Source: Fibrella rubiginis
GTDB lineage: Bacteria; Bacteroidota; Bacteroidia; Cytophagales; Spirosomataceae
Direction of reading: 5' to 3'
DNA length: 64,000 nt
Assembly: GCF_017353185.1 (NCBI RefSeq)
Contig: NZ_JAFMYV010000001.1
Coordinates: 310,001-374,000 of the forward strand
Notes under the pieces: generated by a model
The model's input: only the letters and a program-made list of their open reading frames with translations
What the model was told of the DNA's origin: nothing
Databases searched by the model: none
Part shown: in pieces, positions 9,542 through 18,509 of the stretch
Layout of the letters: each line of letters begins with the position of its first letter
How positions within the stretch are numbered: position 1 is the first letter of the stretch
Translations under genes and position numbers: made by a program

Positions 9542-10807
9542 TTACGTTTTCCGCTTCTTTTTCCTTGCCGAAGGAAACAGTACATTGTTGAGGATGAGGC
9601 GGTAACCGGCTGAGTGGGGGTGAAGGTTGAGATCGGTGGCCTGCCGGAAGTTGCCACCGCCACCACGGGTGCCTTCGGGGTCGTGACCGCCATAGAAGGT
9701 CCACTGCCCCCGGCCCAGTTCGCCATAGATATACCGGTCAGACGAGGTGCTGGTGCCCATCACCAATGCGCTTGATTTCACCGTCGATTTGGTAAAGGCG
9801 GTGGTTTGTCCGAAAAATTCGCGGATGACTGACTCGTGGTTCTGCACCAGCATCGCCGGGATAGCATCAAACTTGGCTGAGAAATCGAACAACTGAAAAT
9901 AGCCCGATGGTTGATCCCAGCCGCCCCGCCCCGCCGAACTGTTGATGTTGGAAAACGAGATGCCCCCACCGTAGCCATCGCCGTCGTCGAGGTTAAGCTG
10001 AAAATTCTGGAAGGCCAGCGTCTTGCCAAAATCGAGCTTGCTTTGCGCCTGTGGGTCAATTCCGTCGCCGTCATACAGGCTGGGCACAATGTCGACACCT
10101 TCGGCAGACAGGGCAATATCAAACGTTTCGGCACCCGAACACATAGCAAACAAAAAGCCCCCACCCGCACAGAACACCTTAATGCGTTTAGCCACGTCGA
10201 GCTTCAATTGCGACAGTTTGGCATACCCCAATTTGGCAGCAAGGCCCTTTTGCGCGGCCATATCTTCGGGCGAGATCCGGTGCAGGTTCCGACCTAGCTG
10301 ACCCGTAAAATCTTCATGGTGCAGGTGCAGCCAGTCGAATTTGGCGAGGTCGCCTTTCATGATTTCCTCGTCATACACCACCTCGAATGGGATTTCGGCG
10401 TAGGTCAGTACGTTCAGGACAGCATCGGTATTTTCAAATTCTGCCTTGCTGATTTTTATGGGGGAATAAACCGCGATCCGAGCCGCTTTAAGCAGTTTCA
10501 CGGCATCGGTGTTGGTGTTTGGCTGGGCCACCTCCTGCCGGATACGCTGGGCTGTACCATTGCTCAAATGCTCGAAACGAACGTTACGAATGCGGCATTC
10601 CGACTCCAGTGCTGGGGTGGCTGGCGTCATGAAACTTCCACCCCGGTAGTTGAGCAGCCAGTCTACTTCGCCGTCATTTTTTAGCACCATGTAGGCCACG
10701 CCATACGCTTTGAGGTGGTCCGTCTGGGCGGCATCCATCGGAATAAGCAACTCGTCGGCCCGGCTACCGAAGGGTACTAACAGCAGGAGAAGGAACAGCG
10801 TTTTCAT
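9542..10807 (-). CDS. Secreted protein with class-I amidotransferase / BPL_N-like fold, function unknown
   Basis: A 421-residue exported protein: signal peptide MKTLFLLLLLVPFGSRA, start at ATG 10807 (the frame is open further to 10918). Residues 110-165 (RIAVYSP..., then EIPFEVVYDEEI) resemble the first half of a GATase1/BPL_N fold. F-C-A-G-G-G-F-L-F-A-M-C-S-G-A-E places C223 at a nucleophile-elbow-like turn. The second half is Gly/Asp-rich. I recall Bacteroidota homologues carried in databases as 'asparagine synthetase B', but no ATP-pyrophosphatase motif or N-terminal Cys nucleophile of that enzyme is visible, so that name is not used. It is convergent with tyrA. Confidence 0.6.
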   Translation of the reverse strand: MKTLFLLLLLVPFGSRADELLIPMDAAQTDHLKAYGVAYMVLKNDGEVDWLLNYRGGSFMTPATPALESECRIRNVRFEHLSNGTAQRIRQEVAQPNTNTDAVKLLKAARIAVYSPIKISKAEFENTDAVLNVLTYAEIPFEVVYDEEIMKGDLAKFDWLHLHHEDFTGQLGRNLHRISPEDMAAQKGLAAKLGYAKLSQLKLDVAKRIKVFCAGGGFLFAMCSGAETFDIALSAEGVDIVPSLYDGDGIDPQAQSKLDFGKTLAFQNFQLNLDDGDGYGGGISFSNINSSAGRGGWDQPSGYFQLFDFSAKFDAIPAMLVQNHESVIREFFGQTTAFTKSTVKSSALVMGTSTSSDRYIYGELGRGQWTFYGGHDPEGTRGGGGNFRQATDLNLHPHSAGYRLILNNVLFPSARKKKRKT

Positions 10808-10989
10808 ACCCATCAAAGCAGTTGTTCTATGCCCTTTAACTATGATTATCAGGCGTTTGTTATGCAATGGTAGGGGTGTGTGGTGTGCGTATTTTTGAAA
10901 AAAGCGGGCACATAACAAACAGTTCGGGATTTCGACGTGTAAAGTAACAGGCGGCTGCTTACCGGCCGTTCGTTAACAACATATTACCC

Positions 10990-11889
10990 ATGCAACAAGC
11001 AACCACACAATCCGGAGGTGGACTAGCCACCGCATCCGGCACCATTACCCTCGGTAGCGACCGTATGAACGGCCAGTTAACCGTGAACCGCCTCGGTTAC
11101 GGAGCCATGCGAATTACCGGCGACGGTATCTGGGGGCCGCCCAAAGACCGCGACGAGGCTATCCGGGTACTGAAACGCTGCCTCGATCTGGGCATCAACT
11201 TTATTGATACCGCCGACAGCTACGGACCTTTTGTCTCAGAAGAACTCATTGCCGAAGCCCTGCACCCCTACGCCGAAGGGCTGGTGATTGCTACCAAAGG
11301 TGCTTTACTCCGTACGGGCCCTAATCAATGGCCTGTAGACGGTAGCCGCAAGCACCTGGAAGAAGCCCTGAACGGTAGTCTGAAACGGCTGAAAGTGGAG
11401 CAGATTGACCTTTATCAGTTGCACCGCTTTGATGAGAAAGTGCCTTCGGAAGAGTTTTTAGGCTTTCTGAAAGAAGCGCAACAGCAGGGCAAGATCAAGC
11501 ACATCGGCTTGTCGGAAGTAGACGTAGACCAGATCAAAGAAGCCCAGCAGTATTTTGAGGTGGTATCGGTACAGAATATGTACAGCTTCGGGCAGCAGAA
11601 ATGGAACCCCACGCTGAAGTACTGCGAAGAAAACAACATCGCCTTCATCCCGTGGTATCCGCTGGGTGGTGGCGACTTAAGTGCCGAACAGGCTATTCAC
11701 AAAGTAGCCGAACGCCACGGTGCCACCGAGTATCAGATCGCGCTGGCATGGTTACTGGCTGCTTCGCCCGTTATGCTGCTGATTCCCGGCACCTCATCGG
11801 TGAAGCATCTGGAGCAAAACACAGCTGCCGCTCAGATAAAACTGACCGAAGAAGATTTCCAGGATATGCCGCTACCTAAACAAATTTAA
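10990..11889 (+). CDS. Aldo/keto reductase
   Basis: A 299-residue NAD(P)H-dependent oxidoreductase with a TIM barrel. The catalytic tetrad is visible: D73 and Y78 in FIDTADSYGP, K103 in ATKGA, H145 in QLHRFD. The C-terminal cofactor-binding segment reads LIPGTSSVKHLEQN. Substrate unknown. The stop codon (11887-11889) lies inside the left arm of the hairpin at 11884-11975, so the last codons border or derive from repeat sequence. Confidence 0.9.
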   Translation: MQQATTQSGGGLATASGTITLGSDRMNGQLTVNRLGYGAMRITGDGIWGPPKDRDEAIRVLKRCLDLGINFIDTADSYGPFVSEELIAEALHPYAEGLVIATKGALLRTGPNQWPVDGSRKHLEEALNGSLKRLKVEQIDLYQLHRFDEKVPSEEFLGFLKEAQQQGKIKHIGLSEVDVDQIKEAQQYFEVVSVQNMYSFGQQKWNPTLKYCEENNIAFIPWYPLGGGDLSAEQAIHKVAERHGATEYQIALAWLLAASPVMLLIPGTSSVKHLEQNTAAAQIKLTEEDFQDMPLPKQI

Positions 11890-11975
11890 CGTTTAAAATC
11901 TAAGGTCCAAAGTTGGCTGACGCAAGCGGTATGACGCGTCAGCCAACTTTGGACCTTAGACGTTAAACGTTAAAT
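11884..11975. repeat. 40-bp hairpin with GGCTGACGC cap, containing the upstream stop codon
   Basis: Arms 11884-11923 and 11936-11975 are complementary at 38 of 40 positions; the loop is AAGCGGTATGAC. The outer part is AAAGTCTAAGGTCC-type words, the inner part GTTGGCTGACGC/GCGTCAGCCAAC. It lies between the convergent aldo/keto reductase and DUF2383 genes and contains the stop codon of the former. Confidence 0.92.
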
Positions 11976-11979
11976 CTGT

Positions 11980-12435
11980 TTACTTGCTCTCTTTCAGCGC
12001 GTCCATTTTCTCGCGGGCTGCTTTCAGCTCCGAGAGTTGCTTGGTCAGATCTTCTTTGATGTAAGCAGGCAATTTATCGTTTTCGATAGCCGACTCATAA
12101 GCTTCAACAGCTGCGTTCTCACCGAAAGTCACTGAGCTAAGTACCGTATCCCGATCCTTACCCGTCACCGCCGACTTGATATCGATCCAGGCGCGGTGAA
12201 TTTTGCTGCCCACGTCGGTTGAGGTAGTGTCTGAAACGGCTGTGCCGTCGATGCGCACGATATGGTCGGCTAGTTGGCTACGGAAGTTTTGGCTCTGCAC
12301 AATCATCTCGTTGAAAAGGTGATCAAGCTGGCTGTCTTCCGTGTCTTCTACAGCCTTCAAATAACCCTGAATACGGTCATTGTTGATTTTTACTAGTTCG
12401 TTGAGGTCGTCAACAATGTCTTCGTTCTTAATCAT
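11980..12435 (-). CDS. PA2169/DUF2383 family four-helix protein
   Basis: A 151-residue all-helical protein whose spacing of E/D/H residues (N-E-D-I-V-D-D-L-N-E-L, then S-Q-N-F-R-S-Q-L-A-D-H) fits the DUF2383 (PA2169) ferritin-like four-helix bundle. The function of the family is not established; it is often linked to stress. It is flanked by two long hairpins, 11884-11975 after it and 12518-12648 before it. Confidence 0.8.
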   Translation of the reverse strand: MIKNEDIVDDLNELVKINNDRIQGYLKAVEDTEDSQLDHLFNEMIVQSQNFRSQLADHIVRIDGTAVSDTTSTDVGSKIHRAWIDIKSAVTGKDRDTVLSSVTFGENAAVEAYESAIENDKLPAYIKEDLTKQLSELKAAREKMDALKESK

Positions 12436-12517
12436 AATCGTTGTTCTTGAGCGGATCGCCGCCGCGATGGTTTAACAATCGACATGATTAACCGATTTGG
12501 CGAAGTTCTGTTTTAGA

Positions 12518-12648
12518 AACTGAGTCCAAGGTGTAGAGTCTAAGGTTTAAAGTCTAAGGTTTAAAGTTGGCTGACGCAAGTACATCTCGCGTCAGCCAAC
12601 TTTAAACCTTAGACTTTAAACCTTAGACTCTACACCTTGGACTCAGTT
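12518..12648. repeat. Perfect 60-bp inverted repeat with GGCTGACGC cap
   Basis: Arms 12518-12577 and 12589-12648 are exactly complementary over all 60 positions; the loop is AAGTACATCTC. The arm is built of repeated words (AGTCTAAGGTTTAA occurs twice in tandem) and ends in GTTGGCTGACGC. Its right end reaches the first base of the asnS stop codon (12648-12650). No T-run follows on either strand. Confidence 0.97.
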
Positions 12649-14114
12649 CAAAATTCCGCTGACTTGGGTGCTCTTGGGAAGGGGATTACGTCGCGGATGT
12701 TGCTCATGCCCGTCACAAATAGCACCAGCCGCTCGAAACCCAGGCCGAAACCAGCGTGGGGGGCCGTGCCGAAGCGGCGCGTGTCGAGGTACCACCAGAT
12801 GGCTTCGGGGTCAATGCCCACCTCGGCCATGCGGGCGGTAAGCTTATCCAGATCATCTTCCCGTTGCGAGCCGCCGATGATCTCGCCAATGCCGGGAAAC
12901 AGTACGTCCATCGCCCGAACCGTTGGCCCAAACACCTCCCCACGCGCGTTGGTGGCGGGTTCGTTGTCCTGTTTCATGTAGAACGACTTGATGGCGCGGG
13001 GGTAATTGGTCAGGATAACGGGCTTTTTGAAATGCTTTTCGACCAGATACCGCTCGTGTTCCGACTGTAGGTCCACGCCCCAGCTTACCTCATACTGAAA
13101 CTGCCCTTTCTTGGCAGGTTTCGAGTTGCGCAGAATCTCGACGGCCTCGGTGTAGGTTAGCCGCTCGAAGTCGTTGTCTATCACGAAACGCAGCTTCTGG
13201 GTCAGTGTCATCTCCTGCTGCTCTTCCTTTTTCTTTGTTTTTTCTTCTTCCGCCAGTCGATTTTCCAGGAAAGCCAGGTCATCGGCGCAGTTGTCGAGGG
13301 CGTAGCGAATCACCGACTTCACGAAGTCTTCGGCCAGGGCCATGTTATCTTCCAACTCGTAAAAGGCCATTTCCGGCTCAATCATCCAGAATTCGGCGAG
13401 GTGGCGCGTGGTATTTGAGTTCTCGGCGCGGAATGTTGGTCCGAACGTGTAAATCTTGCCCAGGGCCAACGCGCCTAGCTCACCTTCCAGTTGACCTGAT
13501 ACGGTCAGATTGGTTTCGCGACCAAAGAAATCCTGGCTGTAGTCGATTTTACCCTCTTCCGTCTTGGGCGGGTGCATGGGGTCGAGTGTCGAGACGCGGA
13601 ACATCTCGCCTGCGCCCTCAGCGTCGGAGGCCGTAATGATGGGCGTGTTGAGGTAGAAAAATCCGTTGTCGTTATAATACTTATGCACCGCGAAGGCCAG
13701 CGCATGACGAATGCGCAGAATGGCGCTAAACGTATTGGTGCGGGGCCGCAGGTGGGCAATCTCGCGCAGAAATTCGAGCGAGTGCCGCTTGGGTTGCAGC
13801 GGGTATTTCTCCGGGTCGGCGGGGCCATAGATGGTCACGTCGGTAATTTTTACCTCTACCGCCTGCCCGGCTCCCTGCGATTCGACGAGTTCGCCGGTGA
13901 TGGCTACGCAGGCCCCGGTGGTGATCAGGCGGAGGGTGTCGTCGGGCAACGTACCCGTTTCGGCCACGGCCTGGATGGTGTGGATCGTGGAGCCGTCGTT
14001 GATGGCGACAAAAACCGCGTTTTTACTTTCGCGCTTAGTGCGCACCCAGCCTTTGACCGTCACGGTCTGTCCCGGCGGGGTTTGCAGCAGTTGTTTAACA
14101 GGTTGGTAACTCAT
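12648..14114 (-). CDS. asnS: Asparaginyl-tRNA synthetase
   Basis: A 488-residue class IIb enzyme that charges tRNA-Asn. An N-terminal OB-fold (about 15-110, [15 protein letters not shown]) is followed by the class II core with motif 2 [25 protein letters not shown] residues (near 230-250) and motif 3 [13 protein letters not shown] charged insertion ([13 protein letters not shown]) lies near 290-305. The absence of AspRS-type extra domains favours AsnRS. A TAATTTTG box ends 5 nt before the ATG (14120-14127), suggesting a leaderless transcript. Confidence 0.95.
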   Translation of the reverse strand: MSYQPVKQLLQTPPGQTVTVKGWVRTKRESKNAVFVAINDGSTIHTIQAVAETGTLPDDTLRLITTGACVAITGELVESQGAGQAVEVKITDVTIYGPADPEKYPLQPKRHSLEFLREIAHLRPRTNTFSAILRIRHALAFAVHKYYNDNGFFYLNTPIITASDAEGAGEMFRVSTLDPMHPPKTEEGKIDYSQDFFGRETNLTVSGQLEGELGALALGKIYTFGPTFRAENSNTTRHLAEFWMIEPEMAFYELEDNMALAEDFVKSVIRYALDNCADDLAFLENRLAEEEKTKKKEEQQEMTLTQKLRFVIDNDFERLTYTEAVEILRNSKPAKKGQFQYEVSWGVDLQSEHERYLVEKHFKKPVILTNYPRAIKSFYMKQDNEPATNARGEVFGPTVRAMDVLFPGIGEIIGGSQREDDLDKLTARMAEVGIDPEAIWWYLDTRRFGTAPHAGFGLGFERLVLFVTGMSNIRDVIPFPRAPKSAEF

Positions 14115-14119
14115 GAGGG

Positions 14120-14127
14120 CAAAATTA
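14120..14127 (-). promoter_or_regulatory. Predicted -7 element 5 nt before the asnS start codon
   Basis: On the minus strand TAATTTTG is followed by CCCTC and then ATG. This fits TAnnTTTG and would put the transcription start at or within a few bases of the start codon. The Nif3-like gene shows the same geometry (29084-29091). No -33 TTG is visible. Confidence 0.45.
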
Positions 14128-14183
14128 CACTGTGCGTTAGTTGATAGGATATAACGTATAGCGAATAATGCCCTGCGTTGGCG

Positions 14184-16016
14184 CTAATTGGCTTCCAGCG
14201 CGATCAGTTTTTTTCGAACTTCTTCATCCGATGCGTCGAATTTCAGGCACTGCCTGAAGGCTTCAATGGCCCTATTCTTTTCGCCTCGCAGCCGATAAAG
14301 CTCACCCAGCGACGCGTAGACAATGCTTTCGTTGGGAAACTGCTCTTGGGCCAGTCTAAGCAGTCCCTCGGCGGCGGGCAGGTTGCGGGGGCGGCTCATG
14401 GCTAGCTCATAGGCCAGATACGTCAACTGCGACACATTCATGTTCATGGTTCGGTAGCCCGCTACGGCGTCGTCAATGCGACCCATACGAATCAGTTCAT
14501 TAGGTAAATACTGCCCGTCGGGCAGGCGGGGCATGGGTGTTTGCTGCCACTCGACCCGTAGCGAATCGACCCTGCCTGCCTTGTTTCGGCTAAAATAGGC
14601 CCTGGCTGTGTAGTCGGTGAAAGCAATGGTGTCACGGCCTACGGGTACACAAATGATATCATCACCATTGTTCACCCGCTCGATCAGTCGGTTACCCGAT
14701 CGCCGAATCGACACCACCTCGTCGGCACCCCGCTGGTAACGGCCCACGTAGGCGTTGAGTAGCGAATCGGGTAGGGACTTGGTTACTAGTGGTTTAGGCA
14801 AAAAACCAGTCCAGCCATACGCTTGCGCCACGGCCCGGCGAATTTCTTTACCCAGCTCGTTCGCACCGTTGTTGTCGTTGAGCATCACCACCACGCCATT
14901 GCCTCCCACCAGGCTGCCAAGTGCGTAGGCCACAAAGCCCGCGTTGGTGCCGGTATGCTCAAAATAACGCCCCCGCTCGTCGGTGTTGCCATGTTGCTGA
15001 AGCAAAAACGTCCCCAGGCCAATCTGTTCGTTGATAAATCCGTCGCTTACTACGGCCAGTGGGGTCATCATCGCCTTCACTGATGATTGACTCAACAGCC
15101 CTCCCTTGCCTCGGTAACTATTTTGCAAGTCAATTACTAACCGGGCAAGGTCGGCTGGCGTACTGTAAAGTCCGGCGGCAGCCTGCTGCGGATAGACGTA
15201 GGGCATTCCTTTAAACCAGCCGTTTGTTGAATAGGCCCACGAGGCCTGCGTGGCCAGGCTGGGGGGCAGCGGCTGCGCAAACGTAGTCCGGGTCAGCCCC
15301 AGTGGTTTAAACAGCAGTTGGTTGGTGAGCGTAGCAAAATCTTGTTTTGTTACGTCCATCATGGCCATTTGTGCCACCAGATAACCCCCGCCCGAATACC
15401 GAAACTCCTTGTTTGGCTCGCTGTTGACCACCACCCGGCGACTTTCGGTACCGGGTTTGCCCGCCAGAATGTCGGGTACCGAAGGCAACGGTTGCTTGTC
15501 GGGTGTGAAACCGAAATAAGCCGATTGGCTGGTGCCACCCCGGTGGCTGAGCAGCATCCGCAACGTGACGGGCGTTTGTTGGGTGAAGCCGTTATCTCCC
15601 AGTTTCCACGATGTCAGGTACTGATTAATGGGCGCGTCGAGGCTTAGTTTGTCCTGCTCTACCAGTCTGAGCGCCGCCATAGCCGCCACCAGTTTGGATA
15701 TTGACCCTGCCGAAAAGAGTGTCTGGGGCGTAACAGCGCGATGGGTGGTGGTGTCGGCCAGGCCATAGCCCTTTACCCAGTCGACCTGGTAGTTGTGGAT
15801 CACGGCAATGCTCAGGCCCGGCACCTTGTAATGACGCATTCGGTCGAGGAGGTTCCAGCCGGGCAGGCCTGCTACGGGCACGTAGGGGAGCAGGCTGTTT
15901 TCAACGGCGGTGATCCTGTCGGCCTGTTTGCGGGCAGGCTGCGCCATGGTCATGGAACCGATGGTCAATTGCCAGTAAACAAGGAGCAGGGTGAATCGGA
16001 TAGGGTACGTCGACAT
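14184..16016 (-). CDS. Secreted serine hydrolase (class C beta-lactamase / AmpC-like fold) with C-terminal TPRs
   Basis: A 610-residue protein with a signal peptide ending A-Q (about 26). The penicillin-recognising serine hydrolase domain has S105-I-S-K108 (SxxK), a Y-S-G-G-G-Y segment at the YxN position and E-H-T-G-T-N at the KTG/HTG position. A linker of about 100 residues leads to two TPR-like helical repeats (about 525-605, Y-A-S-L-G-E-L-Y-R-L-R-G-E). Such proteins act on D-amino acid peptides, esters or cell-wall stems; the substrate cannot be read from sequence. It ends 70 nt from the asnS start on the same strand. Confidence 0.85.
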   Translation of the reverse strand: MSTYPIRFTLLLVYWQLTIGSMTMAQPARKQADRITAVENSLLPYVPVAGLPGWNLLDRMRHYKVPGLSIAVIHNYQVDWVKGYGLADTTTHRAVTPQTLFSAGSISKLVAAMAALRLVEQDKLSLDAPINQYLTSWKLGDNGFTQQTPVTLRMLLSHRGGTSQSAYFGFTPDKQPLPSVPDILAGKPGTESRRVVVNSEPNKEFRYSGGGYLVAQMAMMDVTKQDFATLTNQLLFKPLGLTRTTFAQPLPPSLATQASWAYSTNGWFKGMPYVYPQQAAAGLYSTPADLARLVIDLQNSYRGKGGLLSQSSVKAMMTPLAVVSDGFINEQIGLGTFLLQQHGNTDERGRYFEHTGTNAGFVAYALGSLVGGNGVVVMLNDNNGANELGKEIRRAVAQAYGWTGFLPKPLVTKSLPDSLLNAYVGRYQRGADEVVSIRRSGNRLIERVNNGDDIICVPVGRDTIAFTDYTARAYFSRNKAGRVDSLRVEWQQTPMPRLPDGQYLPNELIRMGRIDDAVAGYRTMNMNVSQLTYLAYELAMSRPRNLPAAEGLLRLAQEQFPNESIVYASLGELYRLRGEKNRAIEAFRQCLKFDASDEEVRKKLIALEAN

Positions 16017-16053
16017 GGTCTTTTATGTTGATTGTGGCCCAAAAATCAGTCGA

Positions 16054-17106
16054 TTAAGCATCGGCGTCGTCCCGAAGTGTGATTTGGGACTTCTTTACGT
16101 AAGCTTTTGGCGTTTCGCCCGTCTGCTCCTTGAATACCCGGTTGAAGGTTGTCTTCGAGGCAAAGCCCGCATCAAGAGCCAGGGCCAGTATGGTCAGGTG
16201 TTCGGTGTCGCCGGCGGCCATTCGCCGTTTCACCTCCTCAATCCGGTACGAATTAATAAACTCGTTGAACGACTGGTTGAAGCCCGAATTAATAAGGCGC
16301 GACACGGCGTTGGGTGTTTCGCCGAGGTGCTGTGCCAGGGTCGTTAGCGTTAGATCGGGGTCTTTGTAGAGTGCCTGTGCCTGAATGGCCTGAAGTAGCC
16401 GGTCGCGCTGGGCGGGCAAGACCACAACTGAAGTCGGTATGCGGTCTAGTTTTTGTCGTCGGTCATACAGAATACTCACCAGCGCCAGTCCATAAACAAG
16501 GATGGGCAGTATGAGAGTAGTCAGGTAAAACTTGGGCCAGTCTGGCTCAATGTAGAGCTGGTTTAGGAGGGGGTCAATGGCGGCAATGCCATAAAAGAGT
16601 GCTAACCCATTGAGCAACCGCCTCAGCCAACGATCGGTCGTGAAACGGCGGCTTTGGTAGATGGCGTAGAGCACCATCGCACAGGCTACATAATAGTCTA
16701 CGTAGCGGGTGTAGGGCTTGTGAACAGTTTTCCAGAACCAGGTTTTGGTATCGAGCGACTGGGTCATAAGCAGCCCGTAAAAAAGCACCTGGATGATTAC
16801 CGGTACCCAATACCAACGGGGTAGAGTGGCTGGTCTGCCCGCCCGTGCGCACATGTAGCCGTAGAGCAGTGGGCCAAAACTCCATGAATAAAAGAGAGGC
16901 AGGAAGTAAAGCCACTGGTGATGGTAATAGATGCCCGACAGGCTCAGAAAGTAATCGACAATTTGGAGTGTCAGCCCAACCAGTAACCACGCCAGCCACC
17001 GGTTGGCGGGCTGGTCAGATCGCCAGAAGAGCACAGCGGCGGTGGTGAAGCCCTGCGCAATGCAGCATATGTCAAAAAGGGTGAATGGGTTGAGTTGCAA
17101 GGTCAT
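16054..17106 (-). CDS. AraC-family regulator with N-terminal membrane domain
   Basis: A 350-residue protein with about six or seven hydrophobic helices in residues 10-215, then a cytoplasmic AraC-type double helix-turn-helix (about 240-345). The signature region reads ILALALDAGFASKTTFNRVFKEQTGETP. The membrane domain presumably senses a signal and controls DNA binding of the tethered domain. It is 37 nt upstream of the serine hydrolase gene on the same strand, so it may regulate or be co-transcribed with it. Confidence 0.88.
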   Translation of the reverse strand: MTLQLNPFTLFDICCIAQGFTTAAVLFWRSDQPANRWLAWLLVGLTLQIVDYFLSLSGIYYHHQWLYFLPLFYSWSFGPLLYGYMCARAGRPATLPRWYWVPVIIQVLFYGLLMTQSLDTKTWFWKTVHKPYTRYVDYYVACAMVLYAIYQSRRFTTDRWLRRLLNGLALFYGIAAIDPLLNQLYIEPDWPKFYLTTLILPILVYGLALVSILYDRRQKLDRIPTSVVVLPAQRDRLLQAIQAQALYKDPDLTLTTLAQHLGETPNAVSRLINSGFNQSFNEFINSYRIEEVKRRMAAGDTEHLTILALALDAGFASKTTFNRVFKEQTGETPKAYVKKSQITLRDDADA

Positions 17107-17240
17107 GACGCAGACGAAGCGGGTGACGAAAAATTCTTGCCAAGTTTAGCGTAATTCGGGCAGTTACGCGTCATCCTGGGTAAGACGGGCCACTTATGTG
17201 TCTATCCCTGACTTTCGTTTCTCGTCTATCATAGTCATCC

Positions 17241-17807
17241 ATGCCTGTCCAACCGCCCCAACGAACCATTCTTGATACTGTGAAGCAGTACAGCGGGCGG
17301 CTGTTTGGGTTCATTCGCGACCGGGTGCGTACTGAGGAAGATGCCGAAGATATTTTGCAGGATGTCTGGTACCAGCTCAGCCGCGTAGTAGACCTCGACC
17401 AGATTGGCAGCCTCAGCGGGTGGCTCTATGAAGTGGCCCGCAACCGCATTACCGACCGCTATCGCCGCACCCGCGAGACGGCCTTCAGCGATGCCACCCA
17501 CGCGGGCGATGGCGACGAATCAGATGATGATCTCTCGCTCGGCGATCTGCTGCTGGCCGACCCCGACGCGGCAGACGACCCGCTTTTCCGCGACCTGGTC
17601 TGGGACGAACTCATGCGCGCACTCGACGAACTACCCGAAAATCAGCGGGCGGTGTTTATTCAGAACGAACTGGAAGACAAAACCCTGCAAGCCATTGCCG
17701 ACCAGACCGGCGAGAACCTGAAAACCATTATTTCGCGTAAACGCTACGCCGTGCAACACCTGCGAAAACGCCTCCAAACCCTCTACAACGACCTGTCAAA
17801 CACCTAA
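17241..17807 (+). CDS. ECF-family RNA polymerase sigma factor
   Basis: A 188-residue sigma-70 family protein with region 2 (about 14-80: EDAEDILQDVWYQL, GWLYEVARNRITDRYRR) and region 4 (about 125-180: L-D-E-L-P-E-N-Q-R-A-V-F, then an HTH). The linker is acidic and long (90-120). It stops 3 nt before the small membrane protein gene, so the two are probably a regulatory pair. Confidence 0.92.
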   Translation: MPVQPPQRTILDTVKQYSGRLFGFIRDRVRTEEDAEDILQDVWYQLSRVVDLDQIGSLSGWLYEVARNRITDRYRRTRETAFSDATHAGDGDESDDDLSLGDLLLADPDAADDPLFRDLVWDELMRALDELPENQRAVFIQNELEDKTLQAIADQTGENLKTIISRKRYAVQHLRKRLQTLYNDLSNT

Positions 17808-17810
17808 GCC

Positions 17811-18131
17811 ATGTACCGATCAAGAAAACGTTTCGTCTGGATCCCCATTTTCGCTGCTGCGGCCTGTGCGCTGCTGTCGTGGGCGGTCATGTATTTGTGG
17901 AATACCGTGCTGGTGGCGGTGGTCACGGTGCGGCCGGTCACGTTCTGGCAGGCGGCGGGGCTGCTGTTGCTGAGTCGGTTGCTGCTGGGTAGCTGGCCCG
18001 GTGGTGGCCGGGGCCGGCATGGCGGCGGACCAGCCTGGCGGGGTAAATGGCAACAAATGAGCGACGAAGATAAACGTCGTTTCAAAGAGCAGTTTCGTGC
18101 CCGTTTTCGCCCTGGTCCAGATGACGTGTAA
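17811..18131 (+). CDS. Small two-helix membrane protein paired with the ECF sigma factor
   Basis: A 106-residue protein with a basic N-terminus, membrane helices at about 9-30 and 44-60, a Gly/Arg-rich stretch (PGGGRGRHGGG) and a charged amphipathic tail (QMSDEDKRRFKEQFRARF). It has no recognised anti-sigma motif. The 3-nt spacing behind the sigma gene suggests co-translation and a role in controlling it, which is inference. Confidence 0.7.
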   Translation: MYRSRKRFVWIPIFAAAACALLSWAVMYLWNTVLVAVVTVRPVTFWQAAGLLLLSRLLLGSWPGGGRGRHGGGPAWRGKWQQMSDEDKRRFKEQFRARFRPGPDDV

Positions 18132-18151
18132 CTGAACAACAAGCTGCTACT

Positions 18152-18508
18152 ATGATCATTTTCAAACGTTTAGACCATATTTTACTGTCTATTCCCGAAG
18201 GAGCCACCGCTGCTGCACGGGCGTTCTATACCGACGTGATGGGCCTGACCGAAATGGGGGGTAACCACCCAGGTGGGGCCATCTGGTTTGTCATGGCCGA
18301 TATTCAGTTGCATTTGCGCGAAGAAGCAATCGGGCCATTGTCGGCCCGTCACCCTGCATTTGAAGTAGCCAATCTGGACGAAGCGCGGCAGGAGTTAACC
18401 CAAAAAGGCGTGCCCATTTCATACTCGTCTGACATCGACGGGCGGCAGCGGTTCTTTATCCGTGACCCGTTTGGCAACCGCATCGAGTTTTTGCAGTATG
18501 ATGGGTAG
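18152..18508 (+). CDS. VOC-family (glyoxalase/bleomycin-resistance fold) protein
   Basis: A 118-residue single-module VOC protein. Paired beta-alpha-beta units start L-D-H-I-L-L and end I-R-D-P-F-G-N-R-I-E-F. H9, H54 and E112 occupy the usual metal-ligand positions. The reaction is unknown: glyoxalase, dioxygenase or resistance roles all occur in the family. It follows the sigma/membrane pair by 20 nt and is convergent with the LytTR gene (1-nt gap). Confidence 0.85.
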   Translation: MIIFKRLDHILLSIPEGATAAARAFYTDVMGLTEMGGNHPGGAIWFVMADIQLHLREEAIGPLSARHPAFEVANLDEARQELTQKGVPISYSSDIDGRQRFFIRDPFGNRIEFLQYDG

Positions 18509-18509
18509 C

